DNA of 64,000 nt from Pseudomonas sp. (GCA_030656145.1 JAUSOF010000067.1:1-64000); one strand, 5' to 3'; positions 18,306-29,508 are shown, counted from the first letter of the stretch. The notes: a model not told the origin generated them from the sequence alone. Program-made: numbers and translations.

Positions 18306-19766
18306 ATGAAAGAGATCAAACATTTCATTAACGGCGAGTACGTCGGTTCGGCCAGCGGCAAGCTGTTCGACAACGTCAATCCGGCTAATGGCCAGGTAAT
18401 CGCCAAGGTCCATGAGGCCGGCGAGGCCGAGGTCGACGCGGCGGTCAAGGCCGCCCGCGCCGCGCTCAAAGGCCCTTGGGGCAAGATGAACGTGGCCCAG
18501 CGCACCGAGATTCTTCATCGTGTCGCCGCCGGCATCACCGCACGTTTCGACGAGTTCCTCGAGGCCGAGTGCCTGGACACCGGCAAGCCGAAGTCGCTGG
18601 CCAGCCACATCGACATCCCGCGCGGCGCCTCCAACTTCTCGGTATTCGCCGACCTGGTGAAGAACGTGCCCACCGAGGCCTTCGAAATGGCCACTCCGGA
18701 CGGTGCCGGCGCGCTCAATTACGGTGTGCGCCGACCCAAGGGCGTGATCGGGGTGATCAGCCCGTGGAACCTGCCGCTGTTGCTGATGACCTGGAAGGTA
18801 GGCCCGGCGCTGGCCTGCGGCAACACCGTGGTGGTCAAACCCTCCGAGGAAACCCCCACCACCACCGCGCTGCTCGGTGAGGTGATGCAGGCTGCTGGTG
18901 TACCGGCCGGCGTGTACAACGTGGTGCACGGTTTCGGCGGCAACTCGGCTGGCGCCTTCCTCACCGCCCACCCAGACGTCGATGCCTACACCTTCACCGG
19001 CGAAACCGGCACCGGCGAAACCATCATGCGCGCCGCGGCCAAGGGCGTGCGTCAGGTGTCGCTGGAGCTAGGCGGCAAGAACGCCGGCATCGTGTTCGCC
19101 GACTGCGACATGGATAAGGCCATCGAGGGCACCCTGCGCTCGGCCTTCGCCAACTGCGGCCAGGTCTGTCTGGGCACCGAGCGGGTATATGTCGAACGCT
19201 CGATCTTCGACGCGTTCGTCGCCCGCCTCAAGGCCGGTGCCGAGAGCTTGGTGATCGGCCCGCCGGACGACGCGAGCAGCAACTTCGGCCCTTTGGTCAG
19301 CCTCAAACACCGGGAAAAAGTCCTCAGCTACTACCAGCAGGCGCTCGACGACGGTGCCAACGTCATCACCGGCGGCGGCGTGCCAGAGATGCCGACACAC
19401 CTGGCCGGCGGCGCCTGGGTGCAGCCGACCATCTGGACCGGCCTGGCCGACGATTCGGCGGTGGTCACCGAGGAAATCTTCGGCCCCTGCTGCCATATCC
19501 GTCCGTTCGACAGCGAAGAGGAGGCCATCGAACTGGCCAACAGCCTGCCCTACGGTCTGGCATCGGCGATCTGGACCGAGAACAGCTCGCGCGCCCACCG
19601 TGTCGCCGGGCAGATCGAGGCGGGCATCGTCTGGGTCAACAGCTGGTTCCTGCGTGACCTGCGCACCGCGTTCGGCGGCAGCAAGCAGTCAGGCATCGGC
19701 CGCGAAGGGGGTGTGCACTCGCTGGAGTTCTACACCGAGCTGAAAAACATCTGCGTAAAACTCTGA
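18306..19766 (+). CDS. dmpC: 2-hydroxymuconic semialdehyde dehydrogenase
   Basis: A 486-residue NAD-dependent aldehyde dehydrogenase. The general base Glu254 lies in LELGGKN and the nucleophile Cys288 in NCGQVC. It oxidises the ring-cleavage product to 4-oxalocrotonate (the dehydrogenative branch of the meta pathway). Length matches DmpC (486). It lies between the dioxygenase and hydrolase genes. Confidence 0.94.
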   Translation: MKEIKHFINGEYVGSASGKLFDNVNPANGQVIAKVHEAGEAEVDAAVKAARAALKGPWGKMNVAQRTEILHRVAAGITARFDEFLEAECLDTGKPKSLASHIDIPRGASNFSVFADLVKNVPTEAFEMATPDGAGALNYGVRRPKGVIGVISPWNLPLLLMTWKVGPALACGNTVVVKPSEETPTTTALLGEVMQAAGVPAGVYNVVHGFGGNSAGAFLTAHPDVDAYTFTGETGTGETIMRAAAKGVRQVSLELGGKNAGIVFADCDMDKAIEGTLRSAFANCGQVCLGTERVYVERSIFDAFVARLKAGAESLVIGPPDDASSNFGPLVSLKHREKVLSYYQQALDDGANVITGGGVPEMPTHLAGGAWVQPTIWTGLADDSAVVTEEIFGPCCHIRPFDSEEEAIELANSLPYGLASAIWTENSSRAHRVAGQIEAGIVWVNSWFLRDLRTAFGGSKQSGIGREGGVHSLEFYTELKNICVKL

Positions 19767-19773
19767 GGTGACC

Positions 19774-20643
19774 ATGAGTGCATCCATGGAGGCACCTACG
19801 CAAGCACGGGCGCATAACCCCGAGGTGGGTCGGCAGATCCTTGCCGCCGGCTGGCGCACCAACCTGCTGGAGCAGGGCAGCGGTTTTCCGCTGCTGCTGA
19901 TCCACGGCTCCGGCCCCGGCGTCACTGCCTGGGCCAACTGGCGCCTGGTCATGCCGGCGTTGGCCCAGAACCGCCGGGTGATCGCCCCGGACATGCTCGG
20001 CTTCGGTTACAGCGAGCGCCCTGCGGATGCGCACTACAACCTCGACACCTGGGTGCTGCATGCCCTCGGCGTGCTGGATGCGCTGGGCATCGCCCAGGCC
20101 GACCTGGTTGGCAATTCCTTCGGCGGCGCCATCGCCCTGGCCCTGGCTGTACGGCATCCCGAGCGAGTCCGTCGGCTGGTGCTGATGGGCAGCGTCGGTG
20201 TGCCCTTCGAGTTGACCCCGGGCCTGGACGCCGCATGGGGCTACACGCCATCGCTGGCCAACATGCGCGCCCTGCTCGACTTCTTCGCCTTCGACCGCGG
20301 CCTGGTCAACGACGAACTGGCCGAGCTGCGTTACCAGGCGAGCATCCGTCCAGGCTTTCAGGAGTCCTTCGCTGCCATGTTCCCGGCCCCGCGCCAGCGC
20401 TGGGTCGAGGCGCTGTGCAGCGACGAGCGGGCGATCCGCGCGCTGCCCCACCAGACCCTGGTGGTGCATGGCCGCGAAGACCAGATCATCCCGCTGGAAA
20501 CCTCGCTGACCCTGGCCCACTGGATCCCCAACGCCCAATTGCACGTCTACGGCCACTGCGGCCACTGGACCCAGATCGAACACGCCGGCCGTTTCGCCCG
20601 CCTGGTCGAGGACTTCCTCGCCGAGGCCGCACCCCTTTCCTGA
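19774..20643 (+). CDS. dmpD: 2-hydroxymuconic semialdehyde hydrolase
   Basis: A 289-residue alpha/beta hydrolase. The nucleophile is Ser115 (GNSFGG), with Asp in GREDQIIP and His in CGHW near the C-terminus. It cleaves the semialdehyde or its methyl ketone analogues (the hydrolytic branch, needed for 3-methylcatechol). ATG 19774 is preferred because GAGG stands 6 bases before it. The in-frame GTG at 19768 would overlap that site. Confidence 0.93.
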   Translation: MSASMEAPTQARAHNPEVGRQILAAGWRTNLLEQGSGFPLLLIHGSGPGVTAWANWRLVMPALAQNRRVIAPDMLGFGYSERPADAHYNLDTWVLHALGVLDALGIAQADLVGNSFGGAIALALAVRHPERVRRLVLMGSVGVPFELTPGLDAAWGYTPSLANMRALLDFFAFDRGLVNDELAELRYQASIRPGFQESFAAMFPAPRQRWVEALCSDERAIRALPHQTLVVHGREDQIIPLETSLTLAHWIPNAQLHVYGHCGHWTQIEHAGRFARLVEDFLAEAAPLS

Positions 20644-20656
20644 GAGAGAGACAAGC

Positions 20657-21442
20657 ATGGACCAGATATTGATCAACGAGCTCGGCGACGAGCTGTACCA
20701 GGCGATGCTCAACCGTGAAGCAGTCAGCCCGCTGACCGAACGCGGTTTTGCCATCAGCATCGATGATGCCTACCACATCTCCCTGCGCATGCTCGAACGC
20801 CGGCTGGCTGCCGGCGAGAAGATCATCGGCAAGAAGATCGGCGTCACCAGCAAGGCAGTACAGAACATGCTGGGCGTGTATCAGCCGGACTTCGGTTACC
20901 TGACCGACGCCATGGTATTCAACAGCGGTGAAGCCGTGCCGATCAGCCAACGGCTGATGCAGCCCAAGGCCGAAGGCGAGATCGCCTTCATCCTCAAGAA
21001 GGACCTGATCGGCCCCGGCGTGACCAACGCCGACGTGCTGGCCGCCACCGAATGCGTGATGCCCTGCTTCGAGATCGTCGATTCGCGCATCCGCGACTGG
21101 AAAATCAAGATCGAGGACACCGTGGCGGACAACGCCTCCTGTGGCCTGTTCGTGCTCGGCGATACGGCGGTGTCGCCACGCCAGGTCGACCTGGTCACCT
21201 GCGGCATGCTGGTAGAGAAGAACGGTCAGTTGCTCAGCACCGGTGCCGGCGCCGCGGCGCTGGGCTCGCCGGTCAACTGCGTGGCCTGGCTGGCCAACAC
21301 CCTCGGCCGTTTCGGCATCCCGCTGAAGGCTGGCGAAGTAATTCTCTCCGGTTCGCTGGTACCCCTGGAGCCGGTCAAGGCCGGCGACTTTATGCGCGTC
21401 GAGATCGGCGGCATCGGCAGCGCCTCCGTGCGCTTCACCTGA
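20657..21442 (+). CDS. dmpE: 2-oxopent-4-enoate hydratase
   Basis: A 261-residue member of the hydratase/decarboxylase (fumarylacetoacetase-fold) family, close to DmpE. It adds water to 2-hydroxypenta-2,4-dienoate to give 4-hydroxy-2-oxovalerate. It is homologous to DmpH further down the operon (shared [13 protein letters not shown] / [13 protein letters not shown] and IVDSRI / VIDSRY segments). The two enzymes form a complex in the pathway. Confidence 0.94.
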   Translation: MDQILINELGDELYQAMLNREAVSPLTERGFAISIDDAYHISLRMLERRLAAGEKIIGKKIGVTSKAVQNMLGVYQPDFGYLTDAMVFNSGEAVPISQRLMQPKAEGEIAFILKKDLIGPGVTNADVLAATECVMPCFEIVDSRIRDWKIKIEDTVADNASCGLFVLGDTAVSPRQVDLVTCGMLVEKNGQLLSTGAGAAALGSPVNCVAWLANTLGRFGIPLKAGEVILSGSLVPLEPVKAGDFMRVEIGGIGSASVRFT

Positions 21443-21461
21443 TCGAACAGAGGACAGACCC

Positions 21462-22385
21462 ATGAGCAAGAAACTCAAGGCGGCCATTATCGGCCCCGGC
21501 AATATCGGTACCGATCTGGTGATGAAGATGCTGCGTTCCGAGTGGATCGAGCCGGTGTGGATGGTCGGTATCGACCCCAACTCCGACGGCCTCAAGCGTG
21601 CCCGCGAATTCGGCATGAAGACCACTGCCGATGGCGTCGACGGCCTGCTGCCGCACGTGCTGGACGACGACATCCGCATCGCTTTCGATGCCACTTCGGC
21701 TTATGTGCATGCCGAGAACAGCCGCAAACTCAATGCGCTGGGCGTGCTGATGGTCGACCTGACCCCGGCGGCCATCGGCCCCTACTGCGTGCCGCCGGTC
21801 AACCTCAAGCAGCACGTCGGCCGCCTGGACATGAACGTCAACATGGTCACCTGCGGCGGCCAGGCCACCATACCCATGGTCGCCGCGGTGTCCCGCGTGC
21901 AGCCGGTGGCCTACGCCGAGATCGTCGCCACCGTCTCCTCGCGCTCGGTCGGCCCGGGCACGCGCAAGAATATCGATGAGTTCACCCGCACCACCGCCGG
22001 TGCCATCGAGCAGGTCGGCGGCGCCAGGGAAGGCAAGGCGATCATCGTCATCAACCCGGCCGAGCCGCCGCTGATGATGCGCGACACCATCCACTGCCTG
22101 ACCGACAGCGAGCCGGACCAGGCAGCGATCACCGCCTCGGTCCACGCAATGATCGTCGAGGTGCAGAAGTACGTGCCCGGCTACCGCCTGAAGAACGGCC
22201 CGGTATTCGACGGCAACCGCGTGTCGATCTTCATGGAAGTCGAAGGCCTGGGCGACTACCTGCCCAAGTACGCCGGCAACCTCGACATCATGACCGCCGC
22301 CGCGCTGCGCACCGGCGAGATGTTCGCCGAGGAAATCGCCGCTGGCACCATTCAACTGCCGCGTCGCGACATCGCGTTCGCGTGA
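21462..22385 (+). CDS. dmpF: acetaldehyde dehydrogenase (acylating)
   Basis: A 307-residue NAD-dependent enzyme. The Rossmann motif is GPGNIGTDL at residue 11 and the catalytic cysteine is Cys131 in MVTCGGQAT. It turns acetaldehyde and CoA into acetyl-CoA. It forms a complex with the aldolase coded by the next gene, and acetaldehyde is channelled between them. Length matches DmpF (312) closely. Confidence 0.95.
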   Translation: MSKKLKAAIIGPGNIGTDLVMKMLRSEWIEPVWMVGIDPNSDGLKRAREFGMKTTADGVDGLLPHVLDDDIRIAFDATSAYVHAENSRKLNALGVLMVDLTPAAIGPYCVPPVNLKQHVGRLDMNVNMVTCGGQATIPMVAAVSRVQPVAYAEIVATVSSRSVGPGTRKNIDEFTRTTAGAIEQVGGAREGKAIIVINPAEPPLMMRDTIHCLTDSEPDQAAITASVHAMIVEVQKYVPGYRLKNGPVFDGNRVSIFMEVEGLGDYLPKYAGNLDIMTAAALRTGEMFAEEIAAGTIQLPRRDIAFA

Positions 22386-22396
22386 GGAGTAGCACC

Positions 22397-23437
22397 ATGA
22401 ATTTGCACGGCAAGAGCGTCATCCTGCACGACATGAGCTTGCGCGACGGCATGCACGCCAAGCGCCACCAGATCAGCCTGGAGCAAATGGTCGCGGTCGC
22501 CACCGGCCTCGACGCCGCCGGCATGCCGCTGATCGAGATCACCCACGGCGACGGCCTCGGCGGTCGTTCGATCAACTACGGCTTCCCGGCGCACAGCGAC
22601 GAGGAGTACCTGCGCGCGGTGATCCCGCACCTCAAGCAGGCTAAGGTCTCGGCCCTGCTGCTGCCCGGCATCGGCACCGTCGAGCACCTGCGCATGGCGC
22701 TGGACTGCGGCGTCTCGACCATCCGCGTGGCCACCCACTGCACCGAGGCCGACGTCTCCGAGCAGCACATCGGCATGGCGCGCAAGCTCGGTGTCGACAC
22801 CGTCGGCTTCCTGATGATGGCGCACATGATCAGCGCCGAGAAAGTCCTGGAACAGGCCAAGCTGATGGAGAGCTACGGCGCCAACTGCATCTACTGCACC
22901 GATTCGGCCGGCTACATGCTGCCCGATGAAGTCAGCGAGAAGATCGGCCTGCTGCGCGCCGAACTGAACCCGGCCACCGAGGTCGGCTTCCACGGCCACC
23001 ACAACATGGGCATGGCCATCGCCAACTCGCTGGCCGCCATCGAGGCCGGTGCCATACGCATCGACGGCTCGGTCGCCGGCCTCGGCGCCGGTGCCGGCAA
23101 CACCCCGCTGGAGGTGTTCGTCGCGGTGTGCAAGCGCATGGGCGTGGAGACCGGCATCGACCTGTACAAGATCATGGACGTCGCCGAGGACCTGGTGGTG
23201 CCGATGATGGATCAGCCGATCCGCGTCGACCGCGACGCGCTAACCCTGGGCTACGCCGGGGTGTACAGCTCGTTCCTGCTGTTTGCCCAGCGCGCCGAGA
23301 AGAAATACGGCGTGTCGGCCCGCGACATCCTGGTCGAACTGGGCCGGCGCGGCACCGTCGGTGGCCAGGAAGACATGATCGAAGACCTGGCCCTGGACAT
23401 GGCCCGGGCCCGTCAGCAGCAGAAGGTGAGCGCATGA
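22397..23437 (+). CDS. dmpG: 4-hydroxy-2-oxovalerate aldolase
   Basis: A 346-residue DRE-TIM-barrel aldolase. Metal and catalytic residues are visible in [10 protein letters not shown] near the N-terminus and in [11 protein letters not shown]. It splits 4-hydroxy-2-oxovalerate into pyruvate and acetaldehyde, which goes directly to DmpF. Its stop overlaps the dmpH start by four bases. Confidence 0.95.
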   Translation: MNLHGKSVILHDMSLRDGMHAKRHQISLEQMVAVATGLDAAGMPLIEITHGDGLGGRSINYGFPAHSDEEYLRAVIPHLKQAKVSALLLPGIGTVEHLRMALDCGVSTIRVATHCTEADVSEQHIGMARKLGVDTVGFLMMAHMISAEKVLEQAKLMESYGANCIYCTDSAGYMLPDEVSEKIGLLRAELNPATEVGFHGHHNMGMAIANSLAAIEAGAIRIDGSVAGLGAGAGNTPLEVFVAVCKRMGVETGIDLYKIMDVAEDLVVPMMDQPIRVDRDALTLGYAGVYSSFLLFAQRAEKKYGVSARDILVELGRRGTVGGQEDMIEDLALDMARARQQQKVSA

Positions 23438-24228
23438 ACCGTACCCTGACCCGCGAACAGGTGCTGGCCCTGGCCGAGCACATCGAAAACGCCGAGCTGA
23501 ATGTCCACGACATCGGCAAGGTGACCAACGACTTCCCCGAGATGACCTTCGCCGACGCCTACGACGTGCAGTGGGAAATCCGCCGGCGCAAGGAAGCCCG
23601 CGGCAACAAGATCGTCGGTCTGAAGATGGGCCTGACCTCCTGGGCGAAGATGGCGCAGATGGGCGTGGAAACGCCGATCTACGGCTTCCTCGCCGACTAC
23701 TTCAGCGTGCCGGACGGCGGCGTGGTGGATTGCTCCAAGCTGATCCACCCGAAGATCGAGGCGGAAATCTCGGTGGTAACCAAGGCGCCACTGCACGGTC
23801 CGGGCTGCCACCTGGGTGACGTGATCGCAGCGATCGACTACGTGATCCCCACCGTCGAGGTGATCGACTCGCGCTACGAGAACTTCAAGTTCGACCTGAT
23901 CAGCGTGGTCGCCGACAACGCCTCCTCAACCCGCTTCATCACCGGCGGACGCATGGCCAGCCTGGAGGAGGTCGACCTGCGCACCCTCGGCGTGGTCATG
24001 GAGAAGAACGGCGAAGTGGTGGAACTCGGCGCCGGCGCCGCGGTGCTCGGCCATCCGCTGTCCAGCGTGGCGATGCTGGCCAACCTGCTGGCCGAGCGCG
24101 GCGAACACATCCCGGCCGGCACCTTCATCATGACCGGCGGCATCACCGCCGCCGTGCCGGTGGCGCCGGGCGACAACATCACCGTGCGCTACCAGGGCCT
24201 CGGCTCGGTGTCCGCGCGCTTCGTTTAA
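23434..24228 (+). CDS. dmpH: 4-oxalocrotonate decarboxylase
   Basis: A 264-residue member of the same fold as DmpE. It decarboxylates 2-oxohex-3-enedioate to 2-hydroxypentadienoate and passes it to the hydratase. ATG 23434 overlaps the dmpG stop; the frame that stays open upstream is a shadow of dmpG. A strong hairpin with a T-run follows it (24237-24264). Confidence 0.94.
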   Translation: MNRTLTREQVLALAEHIENAELNVHDIGKVTNDFPEMTFADAYDVQWEIRRRKEARGNKIVGLKMGLTSWAKMAQMGVETPIYGFLADYFSVPDGGVVDCSKLIHPKIEAEISVVTKAPLHGPGCHLGDVIAAIDYVIPTVEVIDSRYENFKFDLISVVADNASSTRFITGGRMASLEEVDLRTLGVVMEKNGEVVELGAGAAVLGHPLSSVAMLANLLAERGEHIPAGTFIMTGGITAAVPVAPGDNITVRYQGLGSVSARFV

Positions 24229-24236
24229 ACCTTGTG

Positions 24237-24264
24237 CGGCCGGCCTGCGCGCCGGCCGTTTTTT
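24237..24264 (+). terminator. hairpin with T-run between dmpH and dmpI
   Basis: CGGCCGGC (24237-24244), a six-base loop, GCCGGCCG (24251-24258), then six T. This is a standard intrinsic terminator shape, yet the last pathway gene dmpI lies only 15 bases beyond. It would lower dmpI mRNA unless read through, or act as a 3'-end stabiliser after processing. Confidence 0.7.
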
Positions 24265-24278
24265 GCAGGAGCAGAACC

Positions 24279-24470
24279 ATGCCCATCGCCCAGTTGTACA
24301 TTCTTGAAGGTCGCAGCAACGAGCAGAAGGAAACCCTGATCCGCGAAGTCAGCGAGGCCATGTCGCGCTCACTGGACGCGCCGATCGAACGGGTGCGGGT
24401 GATCATCACCGAGATGCCGAGCAACCACTTCGGCATCGGCGGCGAACCGGCGAGCAAGGTCAGGCGCTAA
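24279..24470 (+). CDS. dmpI: 4-oxalocrotonate tautomerase
   Basis: A 63-codon gene. After removal of Met the catalytic Pro1 is exposed, and Arg11, Arg39 and Phe50, the other active-site residues of the family, are all in place. It isomerises 4-oxalocrotonate between enol and keto forms. AGGAGC is the ribosome binding site. It is the last dmp gene and is cut off from dmpH by a hairpin. Confidence 0.94.
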   Translation: MPIAQLYILEGRSNEQKETLIREVSEAMSRSLDAPIERVRVIITEMPSNHFGIGGEPASKVRR

Positions 24471-24574
24471 CGATCAAGCCGCACGCAAACGGCAGCCACG
24501 AGCGGCCCTGGCCTCGGACCGACCTGTATCGCGGAGCAACCCCGCGATGCGGCCTGCCAAGGGACCTTGCAGAA

Positions 24575-24589
24575 GCGGGCCATGCCCGC
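24575..24589. repeat. REP-like palindrome after the dmp operon
   Basis: GCGGGCCATGCCCGC is the core of the common Pseudomonas REP element. It sits with other small hairpins (such as around 24519-24545 and 24605-24625) in the 280-base gap after dmpI. No gene is seen in this gap. Confidence 0.55.
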
Positions 24590-24633
24590 GGCCACCACTC
24601 TGTAGCGGGTCGCCCCGCGCGGGGTTCCTTCTG

Positions 24634-24652
24634 CGCCAGTGCTGGCGTTTTT
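24634..24652 (+). terminator. intrinsic terminator after dmpI
   Basis: CGCCAG-TG-CTGGCG followed by TTTTT. The stem is short but the T-run is clean. It lies 164 bases after dmpI, with the next gene on the same strand 99 bases further on, so it probably ends the dmp transcript. Confidence 0.5.
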
Positions 24653-24750
24653 ACTAGGCAGCTGTAGGTGACAGGGCAGTTTCCTTCAATACCGCGATTT
24701 ACCCATCGGTCAGTCTTCGCCCTCTTTCTGGCAATGCTGACAGGTGTGCG

Positions 24751-25338
24751 ATGACTCTTCTGCTTTCCATGGCGGCCTTTGCCCTGGCTTCCTCGATTTC
24801 CCCCGGCCCGGTCAACCTGGTGGCGCTGAGTAGCGCTGCCCGCTATGGCCTGCGTGCCAGCCTGCGGCATGTGACCGGTGCGACCCTGGGCTTTACCCTG
24901 TTGCTGTTGGCCATGGGTCTGGGGTTGCACCGGCTGCTGAGCCAGTGGCCGCTGCTGGCGGTGCTGATCCGCTGGGCTGGCGTGGCCTTTCTGCTCTATA
25001 TGGCCTATGGCCTGGCGCGGGACGATGGCCGCCTGGATGGTGGCAAGGCGCAACAACCGCCCAGCCTGCTCACTGGCGCGGTGATGCAGTGGCTCAATCC
25101 CAAGGCCTGGCTGGCGTCGCTGGCCGGCATGGGTGCCTATGCGGCGGACGGCGAACTCGACGTGGTCGGCCAGTTCGCGGCGCTGTATTTCGTTATCTGC
25201 TACCTGTCCCTGGCCTGCTGGGCCTATGCCGGCGCCTTCCTGCGTCAGTATCTGCTGCAGCCGTGGCGCATGCGCCTGTTCAATCGCGGCCTGGCGCTGC
25301 TGCTGGTGGGCTCTGCGCTTTATCTGCTGTGGCCGTGA
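24751..25338 (+). CDS. LysE/RhtB-family exporter
   Basis: A 195-residue inner-membrane protein with five to six hydrophobic segments and the family motif SISPGPVN near residue 16. LysE/RhtB proteins export amino acids or similar small molecules; the substrate cannot be read from the sequence. It ends base-to-base against the convergent AraC-type gene (TGATCA shared region), and that regulator is a candidate controller. Confidence 0.8.
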   Translation: MTLLLSMAAFALASSISPGPVNLVALSSAARYGLRASLRHVTGATLGFTLLLLAMGLGLHRLLSQWPLLAVLIRWAGVAFLLYMAYGLARDDGRLDGGKAQQPPSLLTGAVMQWLNPKAWLASLAGMGAYAADGELDVVGQFAALYFVICYLSLACWAYAGAFLRQYLLQPWRMRLFNRGLALLLVGSALYLLWP

Positions 25339-26169
25339 TCAGGCCGAGCGGCGGTATTGGCCGGGGGTGGCGGCGAGCAGTTGCTTGAAGGTGCGCTGCA
25401 GGTGCGCCTGGTCGGCGAAACCGGCCGCCAGGGCCACCTCGGCGATCGCTTCGCCGCGCCTGAGCCGGGCCTGGGCGTACTGGATGCGGCTGTTGATCAG
25501 GTAGGCATGCGGGGTCATGCCGTAGCCGCGGCGGAAGCTGCGGGTCAGGTAGGAAGGCGACAGCCCGGCCGCCACGCAGATGTCTTCCAGCTTCAGCGCC
25601 TCGGTGCAGTGCGCGCGGATGAACTCGGCGGCCAGGCGTAGGCGCGGGTTGTCCTCGCGGCGCTTGGCTGGCGCAGGGTCGAGGCGCTGCTGCAGTTCGC
25701 CGAAGAACGCCAGCAGCGCGCAGTGCTTGTGCAGGCTGTCGGCCTGGTTGTCGCTGAGCAGGTCATACAGGCGATTCAAGCCGGTGTAGAGCTGGGCATC
25801 CTGGCTGAGGATGGTCGAGAAGGCGCGCAGCGGCTGATTGCGGCTGAAGCCCAGTTGTTGCTGCAACTCGGTCAGCCAGGCTACATCCACATAGAACATG
25901 CGGTAGGACCAGGGCTGGCCGTCCAGGGGATTGCAGGCATGCACGTCGCCCGGGTTCATCAGTACCACGCTGCCGGCACCGATCCGTTCGCGGGCCTTCT
26001 GGTTGAGGTAGGTGCTGCGGCCATGGGTGATGGCGCCGATCGAGAAGAAGTCGTGAGCGTGCGGCGCATAGCACAGTTGGCGGCCATCCAGCACATCCCG
26101 CGCTTCCACGAACGGCAGGGCCGGGTCGCGCCAGAAGCGTGGGGTGGTCGATTGCTCCACTGTTGCCAT
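25339..26169 (-). CDS. AraC-family transcriptional regulator
   Basis: A 276-residue regulator. Residues about 20-150 form a cupin-type sensing domain (GSVVLMNPGDVHACNP). The C-terminal 100 residues form the double helix-turn-helix (LEDICVAAGLSPSYLTRSF and EVALAAGFADQAHLQRTFK). ATG 26169 gives MATVEQST; the open frame reaching 27153 is the shadow of the kinase gene. It is convergent with the LysE-type gene and divergent from the sensor kinase. AraC genes next to LysE exporters often control them; that is inference here. Confidence 0.85.
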   Translation of the reverse strand: MATVEQSTTPRFWRDPALPFVEARDVLDGRQLCYAPHAHDFFSIGAITHGRSTYLNQKARERIGAGSVVLMNPGDVHACNPLDGQPWSYRMFYVDVAWLTELQQQLGFSRNQPLRAFSTILSQDAQLYTGLNRLYDLLSDNQADSLHKHCALLAFFGELQQRLDPAPAKRREDNPRLRLAAEFIRAHCTEALKLEDICVAAGLSPSYLTRSFRRGYGMTPHAYLINSRIQYAQARLRRGEAIAEVALAAGFADQAHLQRTFKQLLAATPGQYRRSA

Positions 26170-26292
26170 GTTGCCTGCCCGCTGACTGATTCTCGTCCGA
26201 CTATAGCCGGCTGCGCCAGCGGCACAAGCCCTGACCTGCATTGGGCCGCGCTTTGCCTTACCATGCCGGGATTGGATCGAGTCGAGCCGTGC

Positions 26293-28041
26293 ATGCCTGC
26301 TTTCTTCCAGCGTTTTCGCGTCATCCTGATCGTGCTGCTGATCCTCCTCGGCTTGCTCGCCAGCATGTGGCTGGCCGGGCGTTATGCCGAGCAGCGCGCC
26401 TGGCAGGAGCGCAGCGTCGAGGCGCGTGGCCAGCTGCAACTCTATGCCCAGTCGCTGCATACCCTGGTCGAGCGCTTTCGCTCGGTGCCCGAGGTGCTGG
26501 CCCTGGACAGCGATATCAAGTCGTTGCTGCGTGCGCCGAATGATCGCCTGCTGCGCGAGAAACTCAACCAACGCCTGGAACAGTTGAACGCCGCCGCCGG
26601 CTCCACCGTGCTCTACCTGCTCGACAGTCAGGGCGAGACGCTGGTGGCGAGCAATTGGCGCGACTGGAGCAGCTTCGTCGGCAACAACTACGCCTTCCGC
26701 CCTTACTTTCAGGATGCCGTGCGCCAGTCGTCCGGGCGCTATTTCGCGGTGGGCGTGACCACCGGAATTCCCGGCTATTTCCTCTCCCACGTGGTGCGCG
26801 ACGATGACGGCGTGGTGCTCGGGGTGCTGGTGGCCAAGCTCGAACTGGAGGAACTGCAGCGCGAGTGGGCCGGGCAGTCCGGGGTGTTGCTGGTGGCCGA
26901 CAGCTACTCGGTGGTAATTCTCAGCAGTCGCCCGGCCTGGCGCTTTCTCACCCTGCACACGTTGAGCGCACAGGTCCGTAGCGAACTGGTGGAGGTGCGC
27001 AAGTACGCCGAGCAGGCGCTGCAACCGCTGGCCAGCGAGCTGCGCCAGCCCATTGGCGAGGACAGCGAGTGGCGTCGGGTCGATGGCCCGGACGGGCGCC
27101 GCGACTACCTCTGGCAACGCCTGGCGCTGCCCGAAGAAGACTGGACCCTGCACCTGCTGGTCGAGCCGCAGGCGCTGGTCGACAGCGTGCGCAGCTACCG
27201 CCTGGCCGCCGCCGGAGTGTGGATGACCTTGGCGTTTCTGCTGCTATTCCTCGCCCAGCGGCGCAAGAACCAGCGCCTGCAGGCGGGCATTCGCGAGCGC
27301 CTGGAGCGCGAGGTGGCGCTGCGCACCGCCGAGTTGCGCGAGGCCCAGGAGGGTCTGGTGCATGCGGCAAAGATGGCGGCCCTGGGGCAGATGTCGGCAG
27401 CCATGGCCCACGAGATCAACCAGCCGCTGACCGCCATGCAGATGCAACTGGGCAGCCTGCGCCTGCTGCTCGACAGCGGTCGCCAGGCCGATGTGCACGA
27501 AGGCTTGCGCCGCATCGATGCATTGCTGCAACGCATGGCCGGGCTGACCGGACACCTGAAAACCTTCGCCCGCAAGAGCCCGGCTGGCCTCAGCGAACGC
27601 TTGCGCCTGGGCGATGTGCTGGAGCAGGCGCTGCAACTGCTGGCGCCACGCCTGCGCAGCGAACAGGTGGTGTTGCACTGCGAAACCGACAGCAACGCCA
27701 TGGTGCTGGGCGATGCGATCCGCCTCGAACAAGTGCTGCTCAATCTGCTCAACAATGCCCTGGATGCCATGGCCGGCGTCGAGCAGCGGCGGCTCGGGGT
27801 GTCGATCCGGCGCCAGGGCGAGCAGTGCCTGCTGAGTGTCAGCGACAGTGGCGGCGGTATTGCCGAGGAAAATCTGACGCGGGTGTTCGAGCCATTCTTC
27901 ACCACCAAACCGGTGGGTGCCGGCCTGGGCCTTGGCCTGGCGGTGTCCTACGGCATCGTCCGCGAACTGGGCGGCAGCCTGGAGGTAAGCAATGGCCAGG
28001 AAGGTGCGGTGTTTACCCTCAGGCTGCCGGCGGCAGCGTAA
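26293..28041 (+). CDS. dctB: DctB-like sensor histidine kinase
   Basis: A 582-residue membrane kinase. Transmembrane segments at about 9-28 and 305-322 enclose a PDC/CACHE-type periplasmic sensor with the dicarboxylate-sensor-like stretch YAFRPYFQDA and GVTTGIPGYFLSH. Phospho-acceptor His373 lies in MAHEINQPL. The ATPase domain has NLLNNALDAM, SDSGGGI, FEPFFTTK and GLGLGLAV. DctB senses C4-dicarboxylates and activates DctD. No dctP or dctA transporter gene is in the window, so the target is elsewhere or the ligand differs. An upstream ATG at 26263 is possible. Confidence 0.8.
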   Translation: MPAFFQRFRVILIVLLILLGLLASMWLAGRYAEQRAWQERSVEARGQLQLYAQSLHTLVERFRSVPEVLALDSDIKSLLRAPNDRLLREKLNQRLEQLNAAAGSTVLYLLDSQGETLVASNWRDWSSFVGNNYAFRPYFQDAVRQSSGRYFAVGVTTGIPGYFLSHVVRDDDGVVLGVLVAKLELEELQREWAGQSGVLLVADSYSVVILSSRPAWRFLTLHTLSAQVRSELVEVRKYAEQALQPLASELRQPIGEDSEWRRVDGPDGRRDYLWQRLALPEEDWTLHLLVEPQALVDSVRSYRLAAAGVWMTLAFLLLFLAQRRKNQRLQAGIRERLEREVALRTAELREAQEGLVHAAKMAALGQMSAAMAHEINQPLTAMQMQLGSLRLLLDSGRQADVHEGLRRIDALLQRMAGLTGHLKTFARKSPAGLSERLRLGDVLEQALQLLAPRLRSEQVVLHCETDSNAMVLGDAIRLEQVLLNLLNNALDAMAGVEQRRLGVSIRRQGEQCLLSVSDSGGGIAEENLTRVFEPFFTTKPVGAGLGLGLAVSYGIVRELGGSLEVSNGQEGAVFTLRLPAAA

Positions 28042-28057
28042 GCGTGCTCGCTCGCGC

Positions 28058-28108
28058 AGGGTGCGCTGTGCGCATACCACCCGCCTGCTGCTGCGCACGG
28101 CGCACCCT
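28058..28108. repeat. inverted repeat between the kinase and response-regulator genes
   Basis: AGGGTGCGCTGTGCGCA (28058-28074) and TGCGCACGGCGCACCCT (28092-28108) pair over 17 bases with one mismatch and a 17-base loop. No T-run follows. A related module, AGGGTGCGC...GTGCGCACC, occurs at about 33133-33165. It may stabilise the upstream message or belong to a dispersed repeat family. Confidence 0.6.
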
Positions 28109-28155
28109 ACACGTATCAAGGCAGTTACACTGCCGCCGACTGATCAGGAGGTGAT

Positions 28156-29508
<1,353 letters not shown>

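Noticed and set aside
25723..26292. Extended N-terminus of the sensor kinase in the open frame from 25723
   Set aside because: It would overlap the AraC gene in antisense; the membrane segment directly after the later ATG gives a normal kinase N-terminus.
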